64,000 bases of DNA from Xestospongia muta (GCA_963693285.1 OY848927.1:5942643-6006642), one strand, 5' to 3'; counted from the first letter of the stretch, positions 19,567 to 31,751 are shown. The notes: generated by a model from the letters alone, not told the origin. A program made the numbers and translations.

Positions 19567-21048
19567 ATGCGCTTTCCAGTGTCTGCAAAATTGCTATTAA
19601 CAGTTGTTTTGTTCACAACAATACTTGTGATAGTATTTACTCTGTTTACGATACAGCAAGAAAATGGCAAGCACTCCAGACATCTTGAAGAGAATACCCT
19701 CCAAAGAATTAAACTATTAAAGACATTGGATATGCAAGATAATAATTCGTTTATTGTCACTAATTATTACAATGTTTCTACTACTTCTGATCCTTTTGTG
19801 TCAAAAGACTGGAAAGAGGGATCATTTTGTAATGAATTTCTTTCACTCAAGTTTCCACTTCAAACATCAGTTTGTGATGAGACATCAGATCGTGTTATTT
19901 GTTATGGAACACCTCACGATGACAAAATGGGTTCCTGTATTATGAACAGAATAGCTATTGATGTAAAGACATTTTATAAAGTCATGTTTGAAAAACGAGA
20001 CTCAGTTGAATCATCAGATTCTTTATGGTTACTACATGATAATGACCATGTTTCTCCTTGTCCTAAATATAACTTTAAAACATTAGAAAAATACATGGCT
20101 GGTGGTGATTATGTAAAGCGTTTAGCAAAGACATCCATCTTGTCAGTTCCTCAAGGTACATGTACTCAATGGATTAATGGTACTTCTTTTCTCTTTATTG
20201 GTTTTGATGTTCATATCTACTTTAAGTTTCTCTCATGGTTCAGTCTCTATAATGGTGTCTTAAATTATGAAGATAAATCACACCAAGCTCCAACAGTGAT
20301 TATTAGAATACCACAGACAAAACATCAATTTTTATTTCCTGAATTTGAGCGACTATTATTTCCTGATACTACAGTTGTGGCATTACAAGATTTGTCTGCA
20401 TCTGAACTAGGAACAATATGTTTTGAACAAATAATAACTACTCCTTGGGCTTTTTCTACTACTGCTTTTCGATGTAAAATGGCAGATGCTATTGTTCGAT
20501 TACGTAAAAAATGTTATGACTGCAACAGTAGAGGATTGCCAGGGACTCGGTTTCACAAGTTCAGACAAAGAGTTCTTGATGCTTGTTCCTTAAAAGATAA
20601 AGTCTATAATGGTAAAGAAATACGTAGTATTGTTGTACAAATTCGTAAAGCCTATCATCGCTTTGAAGGAGATAAACTGACTAAGTTTGAAAGAGTATTT
20701 GTGAACTCTGCAGAGTTAATAGATGGTTTAAAGAAGGCTTTTCCTATGACTAATATTAGTACAATGTATGCTGAAGAAATGGATATTTGTGATCAAATAA
20801 AACTTGTACATCAAGCAGATGTATTTCTAGGTGTACATGGTGCTGGTTTAGTTCACTTGTGGTGGTTACAAGATCATGCTTTTATATTGGAACTTGTACC
20901 TCGATCACAACTATCAAATCCTACCTTCAAAATGTTGTCTACTCTAACTGGTCGACGTTACTATAGTTACCATCAAGTTGAAGTTACTGGCAAAAAAGTT
21001 AGTGTTAATGTTGCAGATGTTATAAAACAAATAAAATCTCAATTTTGA
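19567..21048 (+). CDS. GT61-family glycosyltransferase, array copy 4
   Basis: Single exon. The open frame extends upstream to 19423 into the retroelement relic, but the ATG at 19567 gives the expected type II start (MRFPVSAKLLLTVVLFTTIL), so I choose it (493 residues). The anchor and stem are unique to this copy. From STTSDPFVSKDWKEGSF on it matches the array. Its 3' half is type A, like copy 1 (IPQTKHQFLF, AYHRFEGDKLTKFERV). HGAGLVHLWW is intact; FILELVPRSQ is a small variant. Confidence 0.84.
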   Translation: MRFPVSAKLLLTVVLFTTILVIVFTLFTIQQENGKHSRHLEENTLQRIKLLKTLDMQDNNSFIVTNYYNVSTTSDPFVSKDWKEGSFCNEFLSLKFPLQTSVCDETSDRVICYGTPHDDKMGSCIMNRIAIDVKTFYKVMFEKRDSVESSDSLWLLHDNDHVSPCPKYNFKTLEKYMAGGDYVKRLAKTSILSVPQGTCTQWINGTSFLFIGFDVHIYFKFLSWFSLYNGVLNYEDKSHQAPTVIIRIPQTKHQFLFPEFERLLFPDTTVVALQDLSASELGTICFEQIITTPWAFSTTAFRCKMADAIVRLRKKCYDCNSRGLPGTRFHKFRQRVLDACSLKDKVYNGKEIRSIVVQIRKAYHRFEGDKLTKFERVFVNSAELIDGLKKAFPMTNISTMYAEEMDICDQIKLVHQADVFLGVHGAGLVHLWWLQDHAFILELVPRSQLSNPTFKMLSTLTGRRYYSYHQVEVTGKKVSVNVADVIKQIKSQF

Positions 21049-21832
21049 TCATTGTATAATATAATTGTTTCAAATATTAATTTTTTATGTGATAATATTA
21101 AATTATTCTGCTACAAAAATTCTAATTCAGGGCAAAATTGGTGTTCAGAATAAAAAGTGTCAATGATTCTTGAGTCTTTATACTTCCCTATGGCAATATC
21201 TCATATTAGATATTTTCATGACAATCTACAATTCTCCTTTCTTTAATGAACGGTGCAGGGACTTATCTAGACTACCTTGATTGGAGATGTGTTTTGACTA
21301 GATTCAGAATTGGTATTGGCAAATTTCAAATAAATACGAGTCAAAATCACAGGCCATAACCTATACCAAAGGATGAATGTTTGTACTAATATTGTTTGTT
21401 GTCTAGTTTAAAAGTAGTTGATGCTATGATAATGATAAAATATTCAAAGTACCTCAATCATCTTATGTCTCTCTTATCTAATCTTTATATACTCCCAGAC
21501 TATCCCTCTCTTCTTTAAATAAACAATTTTGTCTACAAACTCTTGTTACATATATCATTATAGCTAATACTGTAGCTAATATTGCCTACCAGATATTTAC
21601 TGACAATTAAAATAAAGGTAGGTGTTGTGAATTTCGTATACTCAACCTATTTTTGTTATTTGCAATGAAAGACTTTTGCCTGAAATTGGTAGATCATTAA
21701 ATGATCTACCTGCACGAGCAGTTTCAAAGTAAACACCTCTCCTTGAAACAACGGAAATTATCAAAATGTCTTCGAAATTCACCACGCCTAATTTAATTTG
21801 CTGAAGAGACACGCCTAAGCCAATTCAGGAAA
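21049..21832. other. Intergenic region in the GT61 array
   Basis: 784 bp of AT-rich sequence. No coding exon, relic of the array or mobile element is recognisable. The last 100 bp presumably contain the promoter of the divergent GT61 gene. Confidence 0.5.
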
Positions 21833-23359
21833 ATGAAGTCGTTTTGTAAGCTAAGAAGAGTACTGGTATTTTTCTTTGTTTTGTTAGTCATTCTCTGTGT
21901 ATTACAAATATATCATGCTATGTTTACTCCTGTAAGACGGTCTAAAGGTATTCGAACAAGTGTTCCTAACAACGATGTAATACCAAAGGTATATAGCGAA
22001 ATCCTCCCATCCCACGAAACCGCCACTTCTTCTCACTCACCTGTCCTTACCACTAGCCAGTCTAAAGAAATTACATTCGCAACAACGAAACAGTTGTTAC
22101 CTACATCTAATGTAGGTTCGTTATGGCAAAAGAAGGAGGGCCCATCTTGGCCTAGGGGATCATTTTGTCAGTCATTTATTGTTGATACGTATGATAGAAC
22201 GAGTGTTGTTTGTCCCAACAGACTGACCTGTTATGGATCACAACACAGTAAGAAAATGGGGAAGTGTACAGTACATCAAATGGCTATTCAACCAAAAATA
22301 CTTTATGATGTTCTGAAAACATTGAAAGTAAAAAAGATTGCTAGCTCTGAGTCTGTTTGGTTATTGGATCCTCCTGGTCAGTCTTGTTCAAATCCTAATT
22401 TTCATGACATTGGACATTATATGGAGGTTGATGATATCATAATGCCAATAGTTAAAATGGCAACTTCAGTGAAATCCAAAGGTAAATGCAATCGCTGGGT
22501 GAATGGCACCACATTTTTCTATGTAGGGATGGCAAAACATATTTATTTCAAGTTTTTAGGATGGTACAATTTATTCCGAAGTCTTAGACAATACAAGTAT
22601 TTACAAAATTATACAATTATTAGACTCCCAGAAACCACAGGCAAGTTTGCCTTTGAAGAATATGAGCATCAGTTGTTTCGAAATGTGATACCTCTTGAGA
22701 CTCTTGAAGATGAAGTGCTATGTTTTAATTCTGTTGAGTTAGTCCCATGGGCATATTCGTGCCCTCTCTTTCGATGTAAAATGGATGGAGTCTCTTTAAA
22801 ACGTAAATGTTTAGAGTGTAATGGATTGGACATGGAAACAGACTTGATTGCTTTTAGAAATCATGTTATTTCATCATGTTCTCTACATGATGAGATTCCA
22901 AAAAGAAATGGAATAAAAACAATCACTATTATTGAAAGAAAACAGTATGAACGATTTAATGGAGACAAAGCTAAAAAATTTCATAGAATATGGACAAATT
23001 CTGATGAATTTATCTCAACTTTGAGGAAGACATTCCCACAGGTTAATATAACTGGTGTTTATACTGAGAAACTAAATGTTTGTGATCAAGTTCGTATAGC
23101 ACACAAGACTGATCTGTTAATTGCTGTACATGGAGCTGGACTGGTCCATTTGTGGTGGCAACAGAGTCACGGTCAAGTTCTTGAGTTGGTCCCACGTTCT
23201 CAACGAGGTAATGCTGCATTTGTTACCTTATCAAAACTGATTGGACGCAAGCACAAATTATGTAACCAAGTGAAGGAGAAAGGTAACAATGTAGTAATTA
23301 ATATCAACAAAGTTATTGAAGAAGTCAAGACATTAATAGCACAATCATCAAAAACATAA
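21833..23359 (+). CDS. Divergent GT61-family glycosyltransferase, array copy 5
   Basis: Single exon, 508 residues, with a type II anchor (VLVFFFVLLVILCVLQIY) and a long Ser/Thr-rich stem. It is homologous over its length to the other copies (GSFCQSF, CYGSQHSKKMGKC, WVNGTTFFYVGM, CDQVRIAHKTDLLIAVHGAGLVHLWW, ELVPRSQRG). It differs at many positions, so it is an older paralogue that has not been homogenised with copies 1-4. The conserved cysteines and HGAGL motif are kept. A single gene like this may be the ancestral member from which the array expanded; that is inference. Confidence 0.83.
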   Translation: MKSFCKLRRVLVFFFVLLVILCVLQIYHAMFTPVRRSKGIRTSVPNNDVIPKVYSEILPSHETATSSHSPVLTTSQSKEITFATTKQLLPTSNVGSLWQKKEGPSWPRGSFCQSFIVDTYDRTSVVCPNRLTCYGSQHSKKMGKCTVHQMAIQPKILYDVLKTLKVKKIASSESVWLLDPPGQSCSNPNFHDIGHYMEVDDIIMPIVKMATSVKSKGKCNRWVNGTTFFYVGMAKHIYFKFLGWYNLFRSLRQYKYLQNYTIIRLPETTGKFAFEEYEHQLFRNVIPLETLEDEVLCFNSVELVPWAYSCPLFRCKMDGVSLKRKCLECNGLDMETDLIAFRNHVISSCSLHDEIPKRNGIKTITIIERKQYERFNGDKAKKFHRIWTNSDEFISTLRKTFPQVNITGVYTEKLNVCDQVRIAHKTDLLIAVHGAGLVHLWWQQSHGQVLELVPRSQRGNAAFVTLSKLIGRKHKLCNQVKEKGNNVVININKVIEEVKTLIAQSSKT

Positions 23360-23393
23360 AGTACTTACATAATAGAGTGCCATTTTTATAAAA

Positions 23394-26300
23394 TTATTTA
23401 TTATCTAATAATGCTAACAAACGTTGTTTAGTTTTTTTGTTCATGTGACCACCAGCTCCACACAGTACCAAGGCTTGTAATTGTTTAGTGGAATACTCCT
23501 ATATAGAATATACTACATGATTAGCACTTCATGATCACTATGGTAACATACAGTATGTTGTATTAACCAGGACTCCAGGTCTGATTCTGAGAGATAATAA
23601 GCTTTAATATAATCTTCTACAAGACCATGATTAGGTAAAGGCCTACACAAATGCATTAATAAAATATATGTGTATATAATATATAATAATAATATATATA
23701 TGTTTATATATTATGATTTGGGAAAGGCATATACTAAAGTCATGTAGTGTCCTGGTACCTTATGTTACTAAGTTTCTCTAGTTTTGTCCGGAATTGTTGG
23801 AAATCTAATTGCATTAAAGCTCTACCTTCATTACTGCACTTCTTGGCTTGAGAAAACCTAAAGGGACATTCTCACTCATTAACATTTATATAGTTAATTA
23901 CCCCTCAACAAAAACTTGACACGCTGAAAGGATAGCTTTATCCCATAACACTTCTAGTGATTCAGAAGGAATATGAACTTGTCTAATGTAACAAGATATG
24001 TACATAATGTTACACTAGAGTAATGTACTTGTTAATAGCTAACAAGAACTCCTTGTATCTTTCAAATTCCTAGAGAATATATTATTTTAGCTATTAATTT
24101 ATTAAAGACTTATAATATACTTAAATACTGTGATCATGAAAAAAAATTGCAAAAATTTTATCAGAAGCTTCACAAGTACCTGTTTTAATTTAAGAAATTA
24201 AATCTCAAGTTAATATCTAATCTAAACCTAATATACTACTGATATGTCTCAGTAATTATATTAGGTTATATAGGACTCCCCCACTTACCATAAGAAGGTG
24301 ATCAACATAGTGACTATGTTGTGACATAATATCTTTAATGTCCCATTTTACTGAAGACATACTTTGCAATATCTATATAAGAACCTACTAATGAGGAGGT
24401 GTGGCTTGTTTACTGACCTGATCACTAGGTAAACTCTTAATAGCTATAGCAGTGTACACAGGTACTCTCAACTCGTGACATGGAGTCACAGTCTATCATA
24501 ATAAATACAATCTGTTATTATCAATAATGATAACTGTACCTGAGAAAAGAATTGAGTTAAAAAGTTTCTATTAGTTTCTGGTATAAGGTTTTCAAGATGT
24601 GGAAGAAGATACTCAAACTGTTTAGCTAAAAATACCCTAACAATTAACACAATATAATACTCCCACATACACCCACACATACAATGACTCTATAGCAACA
24701 ACTCTAAAACTCAGTCCATATAAGCTGGCAGCATTATCTAACTGAAGAAAGGGGTTTGCAACAGGATATGGTACCTACATTATAAGAATCAACAGATCAC
24801 TATGTCATCAATTAATTGCCTTTAAATTGTCTTCAGGAGAAACATTAGCATCCTAAAACATTGTATTCATTATATTATTTAAAGAGAGTAAATTACCTGA
24901 TTGACCAATAATGTATCATTGATACGAACAAGAGATGTAGTCAATTTAGCACTTAACACTCTACTCTCATCACCAGCAATCTGATAACACATATAAACAA
25001 ACCAGGACATCAGTAAAACTTACAACATCTTGTGCAAAAAATGTATAAACCTACAATGCTGATGATTCATTTTACAATATATCAACCTGCACTCACAGCA
25101 TATAAATAGTAGTCAAAGAGATGAGATAAACATTGTAGAACATCGTATGCAATAGGTTGTAGAACATTCATCATTTGCATATAATTCCCTTAAAAGAGAG
25201 AGGAGTATCTCCCTGTTCTAATTATAATTACTTACCAATAAATCTGACTACAGTCAATGTTACATTAGCTAATACTGGGCCTCGTACACTCTCAGATCGA
25301 TGACGACGATAACTAGAAATTAAACTGAAAATCATGTGAAAGTCATGTGACAGTTGTATGATCAATCTAACTTTGGTATTTCTCCAGTATTTTCATCAAC
25401 ATAGGATCTTTTGAGTTCCTCTAGTAATAAAGAATAGAGACACGCCCCCTAATTAATAATAATCATACCTGGTACATCATCATCTTCTCTTCCTTCATCA
25501 TCACTTGTTGTCTCTTCAAACTAATTAATTTAATAACAGTGACAATTGAGGGGACTTACTCCTCTCGTATCCATGACAACATCTTCTACATCCTCTTCTT
25601 CTGGTACTTCACCAAATGGATTATCATCAACGGAATATCGAGTAAAAATATTGTGTTCAGAATCTGTTTAACAGATTTAGAAAGCATATTTCTATGAATA
25701 AACCTCACCAATCTTTTTCACAGGTATAGCAGATACCTTAGGAGGGCTAGTGGGTGTGGTCATTCCTTTACGCATAAAACGAAACTCCTACAAAATACTG
25801 TGACATCACTGTTACATCATATGACATCATTACCCGAAGAAAGTCAACAGTAAAGTTGGAACGTATGGGACAGACCACCCACTGCTCATTTTCTAAGAAC
25901 AACTTAAGTTCTTCTAGTCTAGCTCTAAATATATTAAATAAAATGAGATTATACAATTTGATAATTACCTGTGATAACAACGAAAGTAACTCAAACTTTG
26001 TTGACGCATTGATTCTTGTAACTTGTCAGACCCTTTACCACAAAACTCAATTCCAATACTAATAAGTCTATTGTGACAATATTATGATGTATTTTATATG
26101 ATAGCCACACCCACCTATTAACAATATCTAAAACACGTATAAAGTTATCATATTGGAACTGTGACATGTCACACCCCTCAAGATAAGGACGGACTTTTTG
26201 CTGAACATCCTGTCATAAGAGAATCACATGATAATCACATGACTCATTATTATTACCAGCCATATTCTAAGAAGACCATTATCCAGTTTTTGTTTAATGT

Positions 26301-28066
26301 AGTTTCGATGAAATGTCAGTTCTACAACCGAGGTTCCGCCCACTTCATCATTTTCATCAATCACATTTTGATCATATTCAATGTGCCATTGACGAACTTG
26401 ATAATAATTGTGCATAATAGTCCATAAAACCTAGTGAGAAAAGGGTTAATATTATTATTATTATTATTATTATTACCTTGCAAAGCTCCACAAGACATTC
26501 AATAAAATTATCAGGATCAATTAATTTACACAGATTGGGATAGTGAACTTTAACCCCTGACGAATCCAATGTATTTGGCTAAATGGGGGATTATAGTAAT
26601 ATACTCCTGTAATTATATCAATAAATTACCTTGACATATTTAGCTACAACGTTGTATGCCATATCGTGTATAGCAGTTGTAAATTTAATGAAGAGAAGGT
26701 CATTAACTCTCTAATTAGTGGGTGTGGTCAATTATAAGCAGTACTAATGACTAACCTGTGTTTTACCAAGTATTCTATATGCATCTTGCACAAGTTGATA
26801 ACGATGATCATTAAAACTTGCTGGAATTTGACCTAATGCTTGTTCAAGCTCATTCTAATGGGATATTCAATAAATGGGTGTGGCATGTGGGTGTGGTTTA
26901 CTTCAATTGTTGTCTGATTATCTTGTAAAGATACAGCCAATTGTCTATATTATAACACAATAACATAATACAATAGAGACAATATCTTACCTAACGCAAC
27001 TGAATTGTTTATAAGTTTCAATAGCTTGTTGACATTGTATACATATTCTAGTAGCACTAGGATAGTCACCATCCTAAGGAAAAGATATAGAAAGAGTTGT
27101 CTTCTGTTTCTATTGAGATAATTGTAACTGACGTCTAATAATTCTTTTAATGTGGTCTCTGCTTGTTGCTATGGTAACAAATATAATATCCTACATTCAA
27201 AACAAGAGACTTACTAAAGTTTTGAATGTTTTGAGTATTTGCAATAAAATTTGGAGTCTTTTTCTCTTCCTGTGTTTTGCTAACAGACCCAACCCACCAT
27301 TGGACACACCCTCTTTTGCCATACGTAACTGTCTGCAGTAACACATCTATTTAAACTCCTAGCCATTCATTTTACCTTCTTGCATTGACACAGGTTCTTG
27401 AAGCATCTTGCAAAGCCACCTCTAAAGCTGTAACATTTTCTAATTCCTAAACACATTTCATAACAATAGAACATATGTACAACTGTCTTACTTGAACATA
27501 AGCAGTATAGTTAGCAAACACTAGGTCATAGATCTTGCGATAAATCTACAAAACCACAAAGATAAAGATCAATATCAGCAAAACCTACAGCACTGTCTTG
27601 TTTCTTGAGGACCAATATTCTATCCATTAATTGATCAATATTAATGTCAGCACCTTCACCTAAATTCTAAAAGACAATGTGCATACTATACAACTATCAT
27701 TTTACTGTGAGCTCATATTGTGCTGTGTCAACTTCATCTCTATCTTGAAAATATTCCTTGTCCATACTCTTGATAATCTTAACGGAAGTTGGTAATTATA
27801 ATAAAATGGAGGTCATTACTTCATCAATCTTGTCATCTTGATGTTGTGGGGAAGTCTCTATCTATAATATGACTAATGACCTCATCACTTTACATATTGC
27901 AACTTACAGGATGAGAGGTTGAAGGCAGTGGACTCTCAATGTCTTCATCTCCTGTTCTTTCTCTCTATACAATATGTCAATATATACTACCCAAATTATG
28001 TTCCCTTACCTGTCTGGTTAGAAGAGATTTGACTTTAGTTTTAAGGTTCAAAGGAAGGGTAGCCAT
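23394..28066 (-). CDS. VPS50: VPS50 (syndetin), EARP tethering complex subunit
   Basis: About 20 exons joined by introns of about 40-60 bp. Start at 28066 ([19 protein letters not shown]), stop at 23394-23396. Diagnostic stretches in order: [36 protein letters not shown] then [63 protein letters not shown]; and the ending [19 protein letters not shown] then [15 protein letters not shown]. All match VPS50, the subunit that makes EARP (with VPS51, 52, 53) distinct from GARP and acts in endosomal recycling. It is divergent from ABITRAM with 102 bp between the start codons. Confidence 0.93.
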
Positions 28067-28168
28067 TCTGAAGTGGGCGTGGCAGAACAACGCGGAGGTA
28101 AACGGAAACATTCTGAAATTTATACAGAAATGAATAGGGTCAAAAAATCCGTATACTCTCTTGATAAA
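28067..28168. promoter_or_regulatory. Divergent promoter of VPS50 and ABITRAM
   Basis: 102 bp between two opposite start codons, so both promoters and 5' UTRs share it. I see no defended motif. Confidence 0.4.
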
Positions 28169-28928
28169 ATGGATGATTTGAGAGGTCCACCTCTACCTAT
28201 AATAGAGCGATACTATCATAAATATTATGCAATCGGTATGTAATCATTAAGTTCACTTAATAATATATCAGATGTTATTAGATGTAAAGGGGATACCAAG
28301 AGCTGATCAATGTATTCTTCAACATAGTAACAGGTGAAGATTTTAATGAAATCCAATATACAACAAAATTGTTTTATTTTTATAGAGTCTTAGTAATTTG
28401 TATAGCACCTTTACATCCACTAGTAAACTCAGTAGTTGAAATTGATCGTATTGAGTATCAAATTGGTAAAGTTGACAGAACACATAACCCAGTGTCAGGA
28501 AAATACAAAAGTTAGTGTTAAATATTTTTAAAAATAATATTTTAATTAAACGTCTAGAGGGTGGTCAAAAATTAACTCCTACATCACCGTTATGTATTGT
28601 TCATGTTAAAGGTGACAAAAATGATCAGAAGTTTGTGTTGTACAGGTAATTATTTGTTAAGTGTCCACATGTTATCCTTTTCAGTTGTGTTAAAGGGACA
28701 TTACTAGAAGTTAATGAAAAGTTATTATCTAATCCTCAACTTCTACAAACTCATGTTAGTATACTAGTCATGTGATTGTTTGTGATTGTCTTGTAACTTG
28801 TTCCACAGCCATTAGGTGAAGGATACATAGCAATAGTACTACCTAACAAAGTTGTAGATGCTGACAATGTCTGTAAACAGTTACTAACTAGTGAACAGTA
28901 TTCTGCATTAAGAGGAGACACCTTGTAA
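28169..28928 (+). CDS. ABITRAM: ABITRAM (FAM206A/Simiate)
   Basis: Several small exons. Exon 1 (28169-28235) encodes MDDLRGPPLPIIERYYHKY. Splicing to 28282 gives DVKGIPRADQCILQHSNR, which fixes the frame; the next exons give VLVICIAPLHPLVNS, SPLCIVHVKGD, and then CVKGTLLEVNEKLLSNPQLL. The last part reads GEGYIAIVLPNK. This order matches ABITRAM, a small conserved protein related to the glycine-cleavage H/biotinyl-like fold and reported to bind actin and affect transcription. Stop TAA at 28926. It converges with the TMEM45 gene, 156 bp away. Confidence 0.9.
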
Positions 28929-29084
28929 TATCTCATGTCACTACCTTGCAGTTATATTTGAATTAAATTTTATTATAAATGAATACAATATATGATCTGA
29001 TATATAATTTGGTTGTATAAAGAAATATATGATATGATATAATAAATGAAATAAACTATGAAAGAATAAAAGTTCAAAAAATGT

Positions 29085-29963
29085 TCAGATTTGTTGTTCA
29101 ACTGGTATCATTTCAATATCATCTGTTGGGAGTAGATCTTGTGTTTCATGAGAGTGAGGGAGATTTCTCTTCTTAAGATAATAGAGTGCAGCAAACTTCA
29201 TTATTGTGTATAATATGAACATAAAAATAATGATAGACATAAAATGCCATACAAAGCAAGCAACAAGAAACATATTCTCATTCATAGTACCCTCCCATTT
29301 GTCGGGACCATACACAACAATGCCTATCTCAATAAGCCATGTACCCTGTAGAGTGAGTCCAACAGCAAGACCTGCATTGATGAGAACATTTGTAGCTTGC
29401 CACATTCTCAGCAATGAAAACATTAGACAACAAGCAATGCTAAATATCAGAAAGATGTGTACCAGGACATCAAGTGCTTTACGATCATCATCAATGTGAA
29501 AATAAAACACAATGAATTCCACCAAAAAGGCCAATGCTAAGAACAATTGTGGTGTGTGTTTAGGATAACGAATACATAATGAGAGGAGGTCAACAATACC
29601 TGAGATAATAAAACAACAATGCATTGTCATATGATGAAGTTTTACCAATCCATTGAATTGATGATGTTCATCATACATTTGCCAAACTTCAGCTTTTACA
29701 TGGCCATTCTCTTCAGTCACAAAGAATGCCTCCATGCACACACCCATTGCTGGAAACACTATCTTTAGTACAGGTTCAATTGGCCAGCGTGGTACACAGC
29801 AGAAGGGAATATAAGATTTGCTCTTAATATTGTCATCTCCCATTCTTCTGTTCTTTAAGTTATATATTGTGCTAACATGGAGCCAAATTGAAGCCAAGAT
29901 CCACCAACCTCCATAAAGTAGGAAGAATACACCAGGTATAACATGACCTCCTAGACTGCCCAT
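29085..29963 (-). CDS. TMEM45 family multipass membrane protein, copy 1
   Basis: Single exon, 292 residues, about seven hydrophobic helices. The N-terminus MGSLGGHVIPGVFFLLYGG is the TMEM45 (DUF716) start. Later marks are HHMTMHCCFIISGIVDLLSL, an FHIDDD segment, LTLQGTWLIEIGIVVYGP, and FVWHFMSIIIFM, with histidines and LQGTW typical of the family. Function in the family is poorly defined; some members affect trafficking or growth. The C-terminus is short and acidic. Partial copies lie at 31078-31452. Confidence 0.88.
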   Translation of the reverse strand: MGSLGGHVIPGVFFLLYGGWWILASIWLHVSTIYNLKNRRMGDDNIKSKSYIPFCCVPRWPIEPVLKIVFPAMGVCMEAFFVTEENGHVKAEVWQMYDEHHQFNGLVKLHHMTMHCCFIISGIVDLLSLCIRYPKHTPQLFLALAFLVEFIVFYFHIDDDRKALDVLVHIFLIFSIACCLMFSLLRMWQATNVLINAGLAVGLTLQGTWLIEIGIVVYGPDKWEGTMNENMFLVACFVWHFMSIIIFMFILYTIMKFAALYYLKKRNLPHSHETQDLLPTDDIEMIPVEQQI

Positions 29964-30597
29964 GTTGCACGGTTAGCAACAGATCACTGGAATATCTCTC
30001 TCTGTCCTTGTTTTCTATACTTTGTAAATGAATGAAGGAAAGGAAGGATATTGTAACATTATATACAGGAAAGAAACCTGAGATATTATGCATACATAAG
30101 CCATTAAACTAATTTTATTATGACATACTGCAAAGTACAAAGTATGTGTTAATTGCTTGTTTGCAAGATTGCTAGCTCTTTTCTATGGTATACATAATCA
30201 TATTTCTGTTAATTTTGATCATTGCAACAATGACTTCATACATTCCTTAGGTTACTTGTTATCTTAATTACAAACTTAGACTTTCCTTGGTAGGTCTGTC
30301 AAAGTTTAATTACATTTATTTGTTATAACAGAACACCATATAGTGTAACCACTAATAGGTCCTAGGAGTTTGTTTAGTCCAAATAGACTCCACCAGTTGG
30401 TATATTATGTAAACATATACATAATGTTACATTCTATTGAAGTAATTACTAGTATGAAACTGTTCGTGGGATTCCATCATCACCAATTGCTTTGATCTTA
30501 AACCTTCCTAAATACTACTATACACCACACTATAGTTGTCACACATCCAGAAATAACTGATTAATAGAGATTTCATTATTTTAGTAAATCTGATATT
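29964..30597. other. Intergenic, nothing recognised
   Basis: 634 bp upstream of TMEM45 copy 1. AT-rich, no coding exon seen. The promoter of TMEM45 copy 1 should be at its left end. Confidence 0.45.
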
Positions 30598-30722
30598 ACA
30601 ATACACAATATACTAATGACATTCCATGAAAAGACAGCAATAATTAACATCATGATCTGAAGGATCCCAATCTTGATTATCATATAAAATCACACCCACT
30701 TGGATAAACCATGTCCCTATGC
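30598..30722 (-). pseudogene. Relic of TMEM45 copy 2
   Basis: About 125 bp that aligns with 31950-32076 of TMEM45 copy 2, covering the penultimate helix region (CCATGAAAAGACAGCAATAA, ATCCCA, ATAAAATCACACCC, ACGTCCCT in variant form). It has small deletions compared with the gene and no flanking coding sequence, so it is a dead fragment. Confidence 0.75.
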
Positions 30723-31077
30723 CATTTATATCAAGATGTTCCAATGATTATGAGATAGTATCATCATCATTATACTATACTGTTAATAGACCCACCTCAG
30801 ACCTTAAACATTCACGAGAATATGATGCAAAGTCAGTAGTGAGTCATTCCTATTATTGTAATATTATAATTTATAATTATAATAATTATTATAATAATAA
30901 TTATATAATAATTATATAATAATTATAATAATTATTATAATGATTATTATTTATAATTTAGACACATGTGGCAAGCCATATCATTACATTAATACTTATT
31001 GGTCAAATATTAATCAGCTGTGCAATGTAATTCTAGTTAATAATAAGTTATTATTGATAAAATGAAAAAAACTAAGA
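30723..31077. other. Intergenic with AT-only palindromic stretch
   Basis: Between two TMEM45 relics. About 30870-30960 is almost pure A/T made of ATAATTAT and ATTATAAT blocks that could form hairpins. Nothing coding seen. Confidence 0.5.
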
Positions 31078-31452
31078 TGTTCAGATTTGTTGTTCAACTG
31101 GTGTCATTTCAATATCATCTGTTGGCAGTAGATCTTGTGTTTCATGAGAGTGAGGGAAATTTCTCTTTGCCAAACTTCAGCTTTTACATGGCCATTCTCT
31201 TCAGTCACATAAGAAAGCCTCCATGCACACACCCATTGCTGGAAACACTATCTTTAGTACAGGTTCAATTGGCAAGTGTGGTACACACCAGAAGAGAATA
31301 TAAGATTTGCTCTTAATATTGTCATCTCCTATTGTTTTGTTCTTTAAGTTATATATTGTGCTAATATGAAACCAAATTGAGGTCATGATCCACCAACTTC
31401 CATATAATAGGAAGAATACACCAGTTATAACATGAACTGCTAGACTGTCCAT
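31078..31452 (-). pseudogene. TMEM45 copy 1 pseudogene with internal deletion
   Basis: The 5' end (MDSLAVHVITGVFFLLYG...) matches the start of TMEM45 copy 1. The sequence then jumps, losing the part equivalent to 29172-29685, and resumes with the last about 90 bp of the gene. An extra base near the TCAGTCACATAAG site also shifts the frame relative to copy 1. The central helices are missing, so no functional protein is expected. Confidence 0.85.
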
Positions 31453-31751
31453 GTTCTCTTTCAGTTATGCAGGAAAGAAGCCTTACTGATTAACTATCAA
31501 TTATATACCTTGTGCAAGCCTGGCCCTGACCAGTAGACATGATGTATATCGTGTATCAGATGTACTACTATCTACATATGCTAATAGTCTTGATTAGTAT
31601 GGTACCGCTCTTTTCATACCAGACTAACTAGGAAACTGTAATAAGCAATATAATAAGCACTCTTACCAGTTGTTGTAATAATAATATTAACCAATCCAGT
31701 TAGTATATACTACAACTTTATCATAACTGAAACACAAATACAAATATATTA
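31453..31751. other. Intergenic between TMEM45 pseudogene and copy 2
   Basis: 299 bp; nothing recognised. Confidence 0.4.

Noticed and set aside
30870..30960. AT-only palindromes as a replication origin or attachment site
   Set aside because: Simple low-complexity sequence of a kind common in AT-rich genomes; no supporting neighbour.
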